Part shown: piece after piece, positions 25,219 to 34,804 of the stretch | Layout of the letters: each line of letters begins with the position of its first letter | Numbering within the stretch: position 1 is the first letter of the stretch | Notes under the pieces: model-generated | Seen by the model: the letters and a program-made list of their open reading frames with translations, nothing else | Database searches by the model: none | What the model was told of the DNA's origin: nothing | Position numbers and translations under genes: made by a program | NCBI RefSeq assembly: GCF_021534965.1 | Contig: NZ_CP091037.1 | Span: forward strand, 1,590,501-1,654,500 | Direction of reading: 5' to 3' | DNA: 64,000 nucleotides | Origin: Muricauda sp. SCSIO 65647 | Lineage (GTDB): Bacteria; Bacteroidota; Bacteroidia; Flavobacteriales; Flavobacteriaceae

Positions 25219-26322
25219 TTAGATCGCCTCGAACAATTTTCCGGGCAGCGGACGCACGATACCCTTCATTTCCATATTCAAAAGTGTCGCCGAAGTTTTG
25301 AAAATGGGCAATCGGCATTCCAAAGCCACGGTATCGAGCAACTGTTTCCCATTTGTCTGCAAAAAGGCGTAAATGGACTTCTCGGTATCGTCTAACTCGA
25401 CAAAAAGCTGTGTCTGTTGCTGTTTTTGGTTTTTTTTCTCCAATTTCCAACCCAATAGATACACTAAGTCGGCCGCTGAGGTCAGCATATGGGCCTTTTG
25501 CTGTTTGATGAGGTTGTTGCAGCCCACACTGAACTTATCGGAACCTCGCCCCGGTACGGCAAACACATCGCGATTATAGCCATGGGCAATGTCGGCCGTG
25601 ACCAAACTGCCTCCTCTTTCGGCCGACTCTACGACGACCGTGGCCTCGGCCATACCCGCAATGATTCGGTTTCGTTTCAAAAAATTCTCCCTATCGGGAT
25701 TGCTGGCACTCCAGAATTCTGTGATGAACCCCCCGTTTTTTTCAATTTCACTGGCATATTTTTTATGGCCCCTTGGGTACATCTGATTTAAGCCATGGGC
25801 CAAACACCCTATGGTCTGTAGGCCCCTTTCCACAGCGGCCCTCTGAATGGCTATATCGATACCGTAGGCAAAGCCACTGACGATTATGGGATCCAATGGT
25901 GCTATATGTTCGATGAACTCCTCACAAAATGCCTGTCCGTAGCTGGTACTATTTCGGGTGCCCACCACACTGATGATTTTTCTTTCTTCCAGGTCAATAT
26001 TCCCTCTGGCAAACAAAAGTATGGGCGCATCAATACAATGTTTCAAATATTGCGGATAGCCTTCGTCAACAAAGTAATGAACCTCAATGTTATTGCTCTT
26101 GATAAAGTTCCATTCGGTTTCTGCCGCCTCAAAATGCTCGGCATCGTACAACCCCCGTAAGGTCATTTGGCCAATACCCTCGATTTTGAGCAAATGCTGT
26201 CGTTTCTCCTCAAAAACCATTGCCGGACTGCCACAGTGGGCAATCAATTTTTTTGCCGTGATATCGCCAATATGGGGCACGCGTTGCAGACGAAGGGCAG
26301 CAAGAATTTCGTTCTCAGACAT
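25219..26322 (-). CDS. dprA: DNA-processing protein DprA
   Basis: 367 residues. An N-terminal HhH-like region (LRLQRVPHIGDITAKKLIAHCG) precedes the Rossmann-type DprA core (about residues 80-290): SVVGTRNSTSYG, VSGFAYGIDIAIQRAAVERG, GFITEFWSASNPDRENFLKRNRIIAGMAEATVVVES and ARGSGSLVTA-like GGSLVTADIAHGYNRDVFAVPG. A C-terminal winged-helix-like region ends the chain. DprA loads RecA on incoming single-stranded DNA in natural transformation. It is divergent from the HU/SPOR gene. Confidence 0.93.
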   Translation of the reverse strand: MSENEILAALRLQRVPHIGDITAKKLIAHCGSPAMVFEEKRQHLLKIEGIGQMTLRGLYDAEHFEAAETEWNFIKSNNIEVHYFVDEGYPQYLKHCIDAPILLFARGNIDLEERKIISVVGTRNSTSYGQAFCEEFIEHIAPLDPIIVSGFAYGIDIAIQRAAVERGLQTIGCLAHGLNQMYPRGHKKYASEIEKNGGFITEFWSASNPDRENFLKRNRIIAGMAEATVVVESAERGGSLVTADIAHGYNRDVFAVPGRGSDKFSVGCNNLIKQQKAHMLTSAADLVYLLGWKLEKKNQKQQQTQLFVELDDTEKSIYAFLQTNGKQLLDTVALECRLPIFKTSATLLNMEMKGIVRPLPGKLFEAI

Positions 26323-26426
26323 TTGAAATACGGCGATATTTATTCACAAAATACCGAAAATAGAATGTTAATAAAAAGTTATGCGCGATATTTTACACCC
26401 CTTTATTTTTTGCAATATTTGTCAAC

Positions 26427-27368
26427 ATGCGTGCAGAACACTATATAGAAGAATTGCTGTATAGATATCACTGTGTGGTCATGCCCGGTTTTGGGGCTTT
26501 TTTGGCCCATAGCAGATCTGCCGAGATACACTCGGGAACCAATACCATCACTCCTCCCACCAAAGTCATCTCATTCAATGGCCAACTGGCCAAGAACGAC
26601 GGGCTTCTGGTCTCGCATATGGCCAAGGCATTGAAATTGCCCTATGAGGAAATGCTTCTTGAGGTGGAAGCCATTTCAAAAGAATGGCATGAACGCCTCA
26701 CCCAAGGTGAAGAACTCGATTTGATAGGCATCGGCACACTTTCAAACAGTGCGGGAAGAATACAGTTTCAACCTGAGAACAAAACCAATTTTCTAATCTC
26801 TTCATTCGGATTGTCGCCATTCACGGCCATTCCCGTTCAGCGTGAAATTCTGAAAGAAGAAGTGGAAGAACTCGAAGAACGGGTACCCTTCCTCATTACC
26901 CCCGAAAAACACAAACAACGAAGATTGGCCCCATGGCTCAAATATGCCGCTGTTATTCTTTTGGCCGTTTCAGCGGGCTTTACGGGCTACCGCTTTTACC
27001 ATGAGAATACAGTGAACCAAGAAATCGCTCGCCAAGAGGCCCAAAAAGAGGTGTCCCGCCTTATTCAAGAGGCTACTTTCTTCGAAAGCGCACCGATCGA
27101 ACTGCCCGCCCTGAACATTTCGGTCAAAAAAGCGAACAAAGGCTCACATCATGTAATAGCAGGGGCTTTCAGAATAGAAAACAACGCTGACAAAAAGGTG
27201 AAACAGCTTAGGGCCGAAGGCCATAATGCCCTATATCTGGGGCAAAACAAGTATGGGCTGCACCAAGTGGCCTATGCCAGTTTTGAAGACCCCAAAGAGG
27301 CCTTGGCCTATCTCAAAAAAATTAGGAGAACGGAGTCGCCAGATGCTTGGTTACTCTCCGAAAAGTAA
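26427..27368 (+). CDS. HU-CCDC81 and SPOR domain protein
   Basis: 313 residues. The N-terminal 1-130 resembles the HU-CCDC81 module found in Bacteroidetes proteins (IEELLYRYHCVVMPGFGAFLAH ... LDLIGIGTLSNS). A basic stretch and a transmembrane helix near 172-192 (YAAVILLAVSAGFTGYRFYH) follow, then a periplasmic SPOR domain (about 235-313: HHVIAGAFRIENNADKKVKQLRAEGHNA). SPOR domains bind denuded peptidoglycan at division sites. It is thus a bitopic protein with a possibly DNA- or filament-binding cytoplasmic half and a wall-binding outer half. Confidence 0.85.
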   Translation: MRAEHYIEELLYRYHCVVMPGFGAFLAHSRSAEIHSGTNTITPPTKVISFNGQLAKNDGLLVSHMAKALKLPYEEMLLEVEAISKEWHERLTQGEELDLIGIGTLSNSAGRIQFQPENKTNFLISSFGLSPFTAIPVQREILKEEVEELEERVPFLITPEKHKQRRLAPWLKYAAVILLAVSAGFTGYRFYHENTVNQEIARQEAQKEVSRLIQEATFFESAPIELPALNISVKKANKGSHHVIAGAFRIENNADKKVKQLRAEGHNALYLGQNKYGLHQVAYASFEDPKEALAYLKKIRRTESPDAWLLSEK

Positions 27369-27423
27369 TGCTTCGCTTTTCTGACCCTGACATCTGACGT
27401 ATCTTTGCGCCTAAAATCTAGGT

Positions 27424-27942
27424 ATGGGACCCAAAACACCCAGTGAATCACGCACCATTATGACCGATTTGGTCTTACCCAGTGAGACCAATCCTTTGAA
27501 CAATTTATTTGGGGGTGAATTATTGGCCCGGATGGACAGAGCCGCCAGCATCGCTGCCCGAAGACACAGCCGTCGCATCACGGTAACGGCCTCGGTGAAC
27601 CACGTGGCGTTCAACCATTCTGTGCCCCTTGGCAGTGTGGTCACCGTCGAAGCTGCTATCTCAAGGGCTTTCAAGACCTCGATGGAAATCTATATCGATG
27701 TATGGATCGAGGATCGTTTCAGTGGTGAGCGCACCAAAGCGAACGAGGCCATCTATACCTTTGTGGCCGTTGACGAGAGAGGCAAACCTACTGAAGTACC
27801 TGGAATAGTGCCCGAAACCGAATTGGAAAAAGAGCGCTTTGAAGCGGCTTTGCGCCGAAAACAGTTGAGCTTGGTATTGGCGGGCAAAATGAAGCCTTCA
27901 GATGCTACCGAACTCAAGGCATTGTTTACCCAAGAATCTTAA
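27424..27942 (+). CDS. Acyl-CoA thioesterase (YciA/BACH hotdog family)
   Basis: 172 residues with one hotdog domain. Family motifs: NLFGGELLARMDRAASIAARRHS, where the Asp (D36-equivalent in GELLARMD) is catalytic, and VNHVAFNHSVPLGSVVTVEA. It hydrolyses acyl-CoA thioesters. A -7 element TATCTTTG is at 27400-27407, 17 nt before the ATG at 27424, with a weak TTTC 18 nt upstream of it. The last four nucleotides overlap the convergent aldo/keto reductase gene. Confidence 0.92.
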   Translation: MGPKTPSESRTIMTDLVLPSETNPLNNLFGGELLARMDRAASIAARRHSRRITVTASVNHVAFNHSVPLGSVVTVEAAISRAFKTSMEIYIDVWIEDRFSGERTKANEAIYTFVAVDERGKPTEVPGIVPETELEKERFEAALRRKQLSLVLAGKMKPSDATELKALFTQES

Positions 27943-28775
27943 AAGTCGAAGTTGTCTGGGTCAGGGCCGAACCGTTTGCCCTTGTCCATTCTATTCACTA
28001 ATTGTACGTCTTCTTCGCTCAACTCGAAATCAAAGATATCAGCGTTGGCGATAATACGCTCTTTTTTTGAGGATTTCGGAATGGTGACCACCCCCTTCTG
28101 CAAGTCCCATCGTAAGGCAATCTGAGCAATCGATTTGTTGTATTTCCCGGCCAAGCCCTTGAATTCTTCCATATCAAAAATATGGCCCTGCATCAAAGGC
28201 GACCACGCTTCATACTGGATGGCATTTTTTCTGCAGAAGTCGATCAAAGCTTGCTGCACCAAATAGGGGTGGAATTCCATTTGGTTGACCATGGGCACAA
28301 TCTCTGCCGCTTGCAGTAAATCTTCTAAATGGTGCTGTAAAAAGTTGCTGACCCCAATCGCCTTGATTCGGCCATCGCGATATAGTTTTTCCAAAGCTTT
28401 CCAAGTGTCTTTGTATTTTCCGGCAACGGGCCAATGTACGAGATAGAGGTCAAGATAATCGGTTTCGAGACGCTTCAGGCTGTCGTCAAAGGCTTTCAAT
28501 GTTGATTCATAGCCTTGATCTGCGTTCCATACCTTACTGACCAAAAATACTTCTTCGCGATTTACGCTGCTTTCCCTGATCCCCTGGCCGACGCCCTGCT
28601 CATTTCTATAGATAGATGCCGTATCGATATGGCGATAGCCGGCTTCTAACGCCCATTTTACTGCATCGATGACTTCTTGGCCATCTTTTGACAAATAGAC
28701 CCCCAACCCGAAATAGGGCATTTTAATACCGTTGTGAAGTGTAAAGGTGCCTTGTAGATCTGTAATGTTGTTCAT
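27939..28775 (-). CDS. Aldo/keto reductase
   Basis: 278 residues, the usual length of bacterial 2,5-diketo-gluconate reductase-like AKRs. The catalytic tetrad is visible: Asp in RHIDTASIYRNE (about residue 51), Tyr in the same block, Lys in VFLVSKVWN, and His in LYLVHWPV. The NADPH-binding C-terminal part has TIPKSSKKERIIANADIFDFEL. The substrate is unspecified. It ends convergently with the thioesterase and starts 4 nt after the end of the envC-like gene, so it may be the last gene of that operon. Confidence 0.93.
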   Translation of the reverse strand: MNNITDLQGTFTLHNGIKMPYFGLGVYLSKDGQEVIDAVKWALEAGYRHIDTASIYRNEQGVGQGIRESSVNREEVFLVSKVWNADQGYESTLKAFDDSLKRLETDYLDLYLVHWPVAGKYKDTWKALEKLYRDGRIKAIGVSNFLQHHLEDLLQAAEIVPMVNQMEFHPYLVQQALIDFCRKNAIQYEAWSPLMQGHIFDMEEFKGLAGKYNKSIAQIALRWDLQKGVVTIPKSSKKERIIANADIFDFELSEEDVQLVNRMDKGKRFGPDPDNFDF

Positions 28776-28779
28776 TTCA

Positions 28780-30000
28780 TTAAAGTTGATAAATCCATTC
28801 TTCTGGGTTCAATCTATCGGTATCTCTGTAAAGATAGAATTTCAGCGTGGTAGCGCCATCAAACCGATTGGTATAAATATCGCCAAGTGCTTCTTTTGCA
28901 GCTACTTTGTCTCCTTTTTGAACATACACTTTCGACAAATTGTAGTACATACTGATATAGTTGCCATGCCGTAGATACACCCCTTTGATGCCCGTTTTGT
29001 TGGTGAAAATGGTGATGACCTCACCTTCAAATATGGCGCGGGCCTGGGCCCCTTTGTCGGTGGCAATGATCACACCATTGTTCTGGTGCTTGATGCCCGG
29101 ATACACTTTATCTGCATAGACCCCAAATCCTTGGCTTTTTATCCCCTTTTCAACGGGCCAGATCAATTTGCCTTTATTGGCAGAAAAATTACTGGCCACC
29201 AATTCAGCTTCGGGGGTCAACACAAACCGGCTGCTGCTTTTGCCTGCCCTTTTGTTAGAACTGGCAATGGCAGAACGGATCAAACGCTCTATCTGTCGGT
29301 CTATGCGACGTGCTTCTTTTTTCTTCTGTTCTATTGCCGCTGCATATGCGCTCTCGTTCTTTCGAATGCTTTTCAACAACTCTTTTTGTGATTGTATTTC
29401 TTTGAACAATTGGTTCTTGACCCGCATATTTTCAGCCAACAATTGCTCTTTGACCTTTCGCTGTTCGGTCAATTCTTTGTTGAGTGCGGCCAATTCATCG
29501 GTCTTTATGATGATCTCTTCACCTTGCTGTTTTCTGTGTTCGGCATACTGTTTCATGTATTGCCAACGCTTGAAAGCCTGAAAGAAGTTCTCTGATGACA
29601 ACAGAAACATCAGCCGGTTGCTCTGCGTTCGGTTTTGATATGATTTTTGTATGAGTGTGGCATAGTCATCTTTCAACAGCTTTAAATCTTCACGCAATTT
29701 GCTGATACTTCTGATATTGACGTTGATTTGTCTGTTCAGCAAATTAGATTGTTGATTGGTGACCCTGATCAGCTGTTGCCGAACATTGATTTTCTTGTCG
29801 AGGGCTTCCATCTGCTCCAAGACATTGCCCTTTTGCTTCTTTTCGGCAAACAGCAAACGGTTGATTTCTTTGATTTCATTCTGCAATTGGGCGCGTTTGG
29901 CCTCCAATGCCTTTTGCTCACTGGTCTGCGCCGTTGAAGTGTATGTGGAAAAAAATAAAACTAGCAGTAATACAATATGATGTGCTATTTTACTTTTCAT
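28780..30000 (-). CDS. envC: EnvC-like murein hydrolase activator (degenerate M23 domain)
   Basis: 406 residues: signal peptide, two long coiled-coil segments (about 25-250, E/K/Q-rich), and a C-terminal LytM/M23 domain (about 285-406). The zinc and catalytic positions of active LytM enzymes are not kept: the HxGxD block reads QNNGVII, the YAHL block reads YYNL, and the HxH block reads LKFY. As with E. coli EnvC, this suggests a regulator that activates an amidase rather than a peptidase. It follows the DUF4292 lipoprotein by one nucleotide, in a conserved envelope gene block. Confidence 0.88.
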   Translation of the reverse strand: MKSKIAHHIVLLLVLFFSTYTSTAQTSEQKALEAKRAQLQNEIKEINRLLFAEKKQKGNVLEQMEALDKKINVRQQLIRVTNQQSNLLNRQINVNIRSISKLREDLKLLKDDYATLIQKSYQNRTQSNRLMFLLSSENFFQAFKRWQYMKQYAEHRKQQGEEIIIKTDELAALNKELTEQRKVKEQLLAENMRVKNQLFKEIQSQKELLKSIRKNESAYAAAIEQKKKEARRIDRQIERLIRSAIASSNKRAGKSSSRFVLTPEAELVASNFSANKGKLIWPVEKGIKSQGFGVYADKVYPGIKHQNNGVIIATDKGAQARAIFEGEVITIFTNKTGIKGVYLRHGNYISMYYNLSKVYVQKGDKVAAKEALGDIYTNRFDGATTLKFYLYRDTDRLNPEEWIYQL

Positions 30001-30001
30001 A

Positions 30002-30787
30002 CTACTTCAATACTATTTCTTTATACCCTTTCGGTATTCTATAGGGAAAGTTTAGGCGTTCATCAACTTTTAGGCTCTTCAAATCTAGTACAATTATGTC
30101 TGTGCTGCCCTCATTCAATGCCTGAATGTGTATTTGGTTCGGAAAAATTTTGCCCCCGCTTTCTTGATATGAATATTCTATGTGCAATGACCTATCTTCT
30201 GTGGGCTGGGCCATGAACTGTGCTGCTGTTTTAAAGTTCTTGGGTTCAAGCAAGAGCAAAAGCTTGATCACATCATCGGTTCTCTTCGGTCTCAGCTCAT
30301 AATTGTTTCGCTTTATGGCAGATACGTACCGTTGGTGCCTTAGGTCAAAAACGGCATTGCCCAAAAGCAGGTTCTGTACTTTTCGAAAATTGAGCTCGAT
30401 CCCCAGCAAGTCACTGAGATAACCATAATCGCCCTCAAAATACTCTCCTTCAAGTTTGTTATAGAACGATACCTTTTCTGGAGTGATATAGGCCTTGACA
30501 ATACCTAGGGTGGCACTGATCCAAATAACGCTATCTTTTTTCATTCGCAACCCTACATTGAACGATTGTTCAGAATCGCCATCAGAATAATCAATCCTGA
30601 CCCGTCCGCTCAAAGTGGTAAAATCGGTTTCGTTGTCATAATGGCTCTCGATAATTCTTTTGGTCGATAGTTTGGTGTCCACCTCACCTGAAGCTACCTT
30701 TTTGATGGATTTACACGATACAAGAAATACCATGGCCGCACCCAGCAATAACCCATATCTTATATATACAATGTTCTGTATACGCAC
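30002..30787 (-). CDS. DUF4292 lipoprotein
   Basis: 261 residues from a GTG start at 30787; the stop of the upstream TPR gene (TAG) shares one nucleotide with it (TAGTG), so re-initiation is probable. The signal sequence ends in the lipobox FLVSC near residue 25. The mature domain resembles the LolB/DUF4292 family (VRIDYSDGDSEQSFNVGLRMKKDSVIWISATLG, then YFEGDYGYLSDLLG), which has an outer-membrane lipoprotein-carrier fold. Its position between TPR and EnvC genes is conserved in Flavobacteria. The exact role is unknown. Confidence 0.85.
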   Translation of the reverse strand: MRIQNIVYIRYGLLLGAAMVFLVSCKSIKKVASGEVDTKLSTKRIIESHYDNETDFTTLSGRVRIDYSDGDSEQSFNVGLRMKKDSVIWISATLGIVKAYITPEKVSFYNKLEGEYFEGDYGYLSDLLGIELNFRKVQNLLLGNAVFDLRHQRYVSAIKRNNYELRPKRTDDVIKLLLLLEPKNFKTAAQFMAQPTEDRSLHIEYSYQESGGKIFPNQIHIQALNEGSTDIIVLDLKSLKVDERLNFPYRIPKGYKEIVLK

Positions 30788-31719
30788 TACGACCCTGATT
30801 TTATCTTACTAAGGTATTCATTTGCCTTTGAATTGTTGCCCAATGCCTTATGGGCCACACTCAGTTCACCATATATCTTATTCCGTAAGGCAGGGTCATC
30901 AAAAAGATAATCCAATCCCTGGCCCAAAATCATAACAGCCTCATCATGCCTGCCCTGCTCGTTGAGCGACAAGCCATTGGCATAATAGAAATAGGGTTGC
31001 AGGGGATAGGCCTCCAAAGCTTCCTTTGTCAATGATTCCAAAGCTTTGTGGTCTTCTTTTGCAATGGCCGCCTTTATTTGCTGTTTATAACTGTCTGCCC
31101 CATCGTCAACAACTTCTTCCTCTTGAATCTTGGGTTTCGCCTTCGCGGTTTTTGAACTACCAAGCGAATCATTGATTTTTAACATCAATGTTTCGGTGAA
31201 ATCTGATTTTTTCATTGCTTTTAAGACGTTTAAAGCGTCTTGATAGCGTTTTTGCCTAAAATAGATAAGGGCCAGGTTTTGTTGTAGCCCGAGGTTTTCA
31301 TGGGGAAATCTGTCTTTAACCATTTCAATCGTGCTGCCCTGCCCATCCTGTACTTGCACCAAAGTATGTAGAAACCAATAGTTTTCAGGCTCTGAAACCA
31401 ATGCCTCGATGGCATATTGCTGTGCCGAGGGATAGTTCTTGTCCAATAGATAGACCTTTGCCAATTCATGGTCGACCGCCGTAGCATCAGTAAGAAGTTG
31501 CTTGCATTTCAATAAGAGATTCGCCGCTCGATCATAGTTTTGGATGCCTTTTTGTTTCAATGCCTCGAAGAAATTTTCTTGAAACTCATCGGTATATTCT
31601 TCTAAAAAGACCTCTGCGCTCTGTTCCACCTTGATTTGTTCATCTTCTTGGGCAAAAACAGTCTCTTGTGCTATGAGAAGCACTATCAACACTGTGAAAA
31701 AGTGAACGCTTTTCTTCAT
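30787..31719 (-). CDS. TPR-repeat protein
   Basis: 310 residues: signal peptide (MKKSVHFFTVLIVLLIAQET), an acidic stretch, and about six tetratricopeptide-like helical pairs (for example NYDRAANLLLKCKQLL, NYPSAQQYAIEALVSEP, RYQDALNVLKAMKKSD, DEAVMILGQGLDYLF). TPRs are protein-binding scaffolds; here a periplasmic location is expected. It is in the minus-strand block nucleotidyltransferase, TPR, DUF4292, EnvC, and overlaps the next gene by one nucleotide. Partner unknown. Confidence 0.88.
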   Translation of the reverse strand: MKKSVHFFTVLIVLLIAQETVFAQEDEQIKVEQSAEVFLEEYTDEFQENFFEALKQKGIQNYDRAANLLLKCKQLLTDATAVDHELAKVYLLDKNYPSAQQYAIEALVSEPENYWFLHTLVQVQDGQGSTIEMVKDRFPHENLGLQQNLALIYFRQKRYQDALNVLKAMKKSDFTETLMLKINDSLGSSKTAKAKPKIQEEEVVDDGADSYKQQIKAAIAKEDHKALESLTKEALEAYPLQPYFYYANGLSLNEQGRHDEAVMILGQGLDYLFDDPALRNKIYGELSVAHKALGNNSKANEYLSKIKSGS

Positions 31720-31784
31720 TTTCCCCTGACCTTGATCCGCTCTCTACTTCGACTGTGCTCTGCGCAAGAAAGAGAGGGAGCGTT

Positions 31785-32801
31785 TTATTCCAATACCGAA
31801 TAATCGCCGATGCTGATGGTCTCAAAATTACCATCATACCTCACATGGTTGCCGATCATGGCATTATCCAAATTAGCATTTTTGATGATGCTATTGCTTT
31901 GGATTAAGCTATTTTTAACGGTTGAGTTTTCGATGACCGTATCGGCCCCGACAGAGACATACGGCCCCACCGTTGTATTTTTCAAAACGACATTCTCCCC
32001 TATAAAACAGGGCTCGATAATATTGGCATTTTCGGTTGTCGCAGTATCGGAAACCAAGGTTTCACCGTCTTTTTCCAAGAACGACAGCATACGCTGGTTG
32101 GTTTCAACGGTTACCGCTTTGTTACCGCAGTCCATCCATTCATCAACCTTTCCCGTCACAAATTTCATGCCCTTGTGCATCATACGTTTGATACCATCAT
32201 TGATCTGATATTCGCCCCCGTGCATGATATCGTTTTCGAGCACATATTGCAGTTCATCACGCAGCACCCCTACATCCTTAAAATAATAAATGCCGATAAC
32301 GGCAAGATCTGAAACGAATTCTTTGGGTTTTTCCACCAATTCAACAATCTCCATTTTTTCATTGAGCTTGACCACTCCATAGGCTTCTGGCCTATCTACC
32401 TGTTTTACCCAGATCACACTATCGGCATCTTTATCCAAATCAAAATCAGCGCGAATCAGGGTATCGGCATAGGCAATCACCGCAGGTCCGCTCAAAGAAG
32501 GCTTGGCACTCATAATGGCGTGCCCAGTGCCCAGTGGTTCATCTTGACGGTAAATGGAAGCCTTTGCCCCTAAACCTTTTGCCAGTTCTTCAAGGCTTTC
32601 GACCACATCATCACCAAAAAAAGCAGGGTCACCCAAGATAAAGGCAATCTCTTCAATGGATTCGCCCAGCACCTTGGCGATATCGCTGACCAATCGGTGT
32701 ACAATGGGTTTACCAGCCACTGGAATCAAGGGTTTTGGAATTGTCAATGTATGGGGACGTAATCTAGAGCCACGACCTGCCATTGGGACTATTATTTTCA
32801 T
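31785..32801 (-). CDS. Sugar-phosphate nucleotidyltransferase
   Basis: 338 residues. N-terminal nucleotidyltransferase domain: MAGRGSRLRPHTLTIPKPLIPVAGKP (residues 7-32, the G-x-G-T-R-L-type pyrophosphorylase signature; here G-R-G-S-R-L), AYADTLI, EKPKEF. The C-terminal part (about 235-338) has left-handed beta-helix hexapeptides (NANIIEPCFIGENVVLKNTTVG, then DNAMIGNHVRYDG). It activates a hexose-1-phosphate with an NTP, probably for glycan synthesis; whether glucose-1-phosphate/dTTP or another pair cannot be decided. It sits between dut and the TPR gene. Confidence 0.9.
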   Translation of the reverse strand: MKIIVPMAGRGSRLRPHTLTIPKPLIPVAGKPIVHRLVSDIAKVLGESIEEIAFILGDPAFFGDDVVESLEELAKGLGAKASIYRQDEPLGTGHAIMSAKPSLSGPAVIAYADTLIRADFDLDKDADSVIWVKQVDRPEAYGVVKLNEKMEIVELVEKPKEFVSDLAVIGIYYFKDVGVLRDELQYVLENDIMHGGEYQINDGIKRMMHKGMKFVTGKVDEWMDCGNKAVTVETNQRMLSFLEKDGETLVSDTATTENANIIEPCFIGENVVLKNTTVGPYVSVGADTVIENSTVKNSLIQSNSIIKNANLDNAMIGNHVRYDGNFETISIGDYSVLE

Positions 32802-32825
32802 TATATCAATTTGAAAATTGTTTCA

Positions 32826-33260
32826 CTATTTTGTTCCTGTACTACCAAAACCGCCCGAGCCTCTTTCGGTAGTGCTCAATTTCTCAACCTCGACCCATTC
32901 GGCACGTTCATGTTTGGCAATGACCAACTGGGCGATTCGCTCACCATTTTCTATGGTAAACGCCTCATTGGAAAGGTTAACCAGAATCACGCCTACTTCA
33001 CCACGATAATCGGCATCAATGGTGCCAGGTGCGTTCAAGACGGTAATGCCTTTTTTGGCGGCCAGTCCGCTACGCGGGCGTACCTGTGCCTCATAGCCTA
33101 CGGGCAATTCGACAAATAGGCCTGTTTTGACAATGGCCCTCTCTAAAGGTTGTAACGTAATGGTTTCTGTAATATTGGCCCGAAGGTCCATGCCAGCCGA
33201 AGCTTCTGTTTCATAATGTGGCAAAGGATGGCCCGATGCATTGATGATCTTAACTTTCAC
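32826..33260 (-). CDS. dut: dUTP diphosphatase
   Basis: 144 residues. All trimeric dUTPase motifs can be seen: SAGMDLRA (motif 1, near 20-27), [11 protein letters not shown] (motif 2/3, near 62-72), [15 protein letters not shown] (near 79-93), ERIAQLV and the C-terminal [10 protein letters not shown] (motif 5). It hydrolyses dUTP to dUMP. The start is GTG at 33260, within the end of the flippase gene (11-nt overlap), as family alignments begin at [12 protein letters not shown] spurious downstream start is not needed. Confidence 0.95.
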   Translation of the reverse strand: MKVKIINASGHPLPHYETEASAGMDLRANITETITLQPLERAIVKTGLFVELPVGYEAQVRPRSGLAAKKGITVLNAPGTIDADYRGEVGVILVNLSNEAFTIENGERIAQLVIAKHERAEWVEVEKLSTTERGSGGFGSTGTK

Positions 33261-34704
33261 GCTTGAACAGTATGATTTTCAGTCTATCGCCCTCCATTTT
33301 GAAAAGCAACCCCAAAAATACTAAAAGCAGCAAGGCGCCCACAATTAAATTTCGGTTAAAAACGTAGAACGATAGAGCCGAGAAGAGAATGGATATGCTG
33401 CCATAAAACACTATTTTTCGAAAATTATAGGGAATGGGATAGTATTTTCTTCCAAAATAAAAAGATAAACACATCATGCTGCCATAGGCGGCCAGAGTGG
33501 CCAGTGCAGAGGCCATATACCCGATTTTTGGAATCAGCCCAATGTTGATGACCAATGTTAGAATCGCCCCGATAGAAGAAATGTAGGCCCCAAACTTGGT
33601 GCGATCGGTAACCTTGTACCATACCGACAGGTTATGGTAAATGCCCAGACAAAAACTGGCCAAAAGAATGATGGGCACGATCTCAAGGGCTTCCCAATAG
33701 GTGCTGTTCCGAATCAAAATCTTGCCCAAAGGTTCTATAAAGGCCACTACCGCCAACAAGATCACACTTCCCAAAATCACGAAATAATTGGTTATCTGTG
33801 CGTACGTCTTCTGCGGATTGCTTGTATTGGCGTGACTGAAGAAAAACGGTTCTACCCCTAAACGAAAGGCCGTACCATAAAGTGTCATGAAAAGGGCCAG
33901 CTTATAACAGGCCCCATATTTACCGGCTTCGGTCTCGGTGGCCATCAAGGTCAACAAAATCTTATCGACCACCTCATTGATGGTAAAGGCCGCTCCGGCC
34001 ACCATCACTGGGGCGGCATACTTCAACATCTGTCGCCAGAGTACCACATCGAACTTGTAATTTACTTTGAAATAGGTCGGGCACAGCATCAACAATGTAC
34101 TTCCACTGGCTATGATGTTTGAAATGAAGATATAGGCAATCTCAAAATTGGGGCGATAAATGCTCGTCCAAAAACTGTTTTCTTCTATGGCCAATTGTGG
34201 CAAAATCAACAGGAAGAATACATTGAATCCGAGATTGATGGTTACATTGATTACTTTCAAAACCGCATATTTCATGGGCTTCTCATTGGCCCGAAGCAGT
34301 GCAAACGGAATGATGGCCAAGGCATCCAACACCAAAATAAGGGCCGTAAACTGAATATATTCGACCTTGATGCTCGTCAATTCAGCTAAGCTGTTCTTGA
34401 ACAAGAGGGCAATCAATAAAAAAAGCAGTGATGAGCAAATGAGCGATATCAAAGAGGTCGAGACCACATCTTTCTTTTCGTTGTGCTTATGGTAAAACCG
34501 AAAAAAAGCGGTCTCCATGCCATACGCCAGAAACACATTGAAAATGGCAATCCAAGAATAGATGTTGATGTATTCGCCATAACCCGCCGCATTCTCAAAA
34601 ACGCTCGTGTACAGTGGCAATAACAACACCGAGATCACTCTCGGCAATACCGTGGCCAAGCCATAAATAAAGGTTTGCTTGAAAAGCTTTTTAAGTGCGC
34701 CCAA
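33250..34704 (-). CDS. Polysaccharide flippase (Wzx/MOP superfamily)
   Basis: 484 residues with about 12-14 hydrophobic segments and the MOP-family N-terminus [31 protein letters not shown] (residues 5-35). It most likely flips a lipid-linked oligosaccharide or lipid II-like precursor across the inner membrane. The frame has a stop 15 nt upstream and no ATG, so translation begins with TTG at 34704 ([12 protein letters not shown]...), the position homologs use. It leads the conserved minus-strand block that continues with dut and the nucleotidyltransferase. Confidence 0.9.
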   Translation of the reverse strand: MGALKKLFKQTFIYGLATVLPRVISVLLLPLYTSVFENAAGYGEYINIYSWIAIFNVFLAYGMETAFFRFYHKHNEKKDVVSTSLISLICSSLLFLLIALLFKNSLAELTSIKVEYIQFTALILVLDALAIIPFALLRANEKPMKYAVLKVINVTINLGFNVFFLLILPQLAIEENSFWTSIYRPNFEIAYIFISNIIASGSTLLMLCPTYFKVNYKFDVVLWRQMLKYAAPVMVAGAAFTINEVVDKILLTLMATETEAGKYGACYKLALFMTLYGTAFRLGVEPFFFSHANTSNPQKTYAQITNYFVILGSVILLAVVAFIEPLGKILIRNSTYWEALEIVPIILLASFCLGIYHNLSVWYKVTDRTKFGAYISSIGAILTLVINIGLIPKIGYMASALATLAAYGSMMCLSFYFGRKYYPIPYNFRKIVFYGSISILFSALSFYVFNRNLIVGALLLLVFLGLLFKMEGDRLKIILFKRES

Positions 34705-34729
34705 GGAGAATCTCTCTTTTTAACAGAAA

Positions 34730-34750
34730 CCCCGAAGCTAGACTTCGGGG
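34730..34750 (-). terminator. Terminator after the lipoprotein gene at 34805
   Basis: Perfect 8-bp stem CCCCGAAG / CTTCGGGG with a 5-nt loop, and T-rich sequence (TTTCTGTTAAAAA) on the minus strand. It isolates the lipoprotein gene from the flippase gene downstream. Confidence 0.7.
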
Positions 34751-34804
34751 CCCTAAGTCGTCATAAATGTAGCCAATAACGGCTTTTGTTCAAAAAGTGC
34801 AGGC

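Noticed and set aside
25115-25450. 111-codon minus-strand frame at the end of dprA
   Set aside because: It overlaps the real dprA 3' end in another frame and has no family resemblance.
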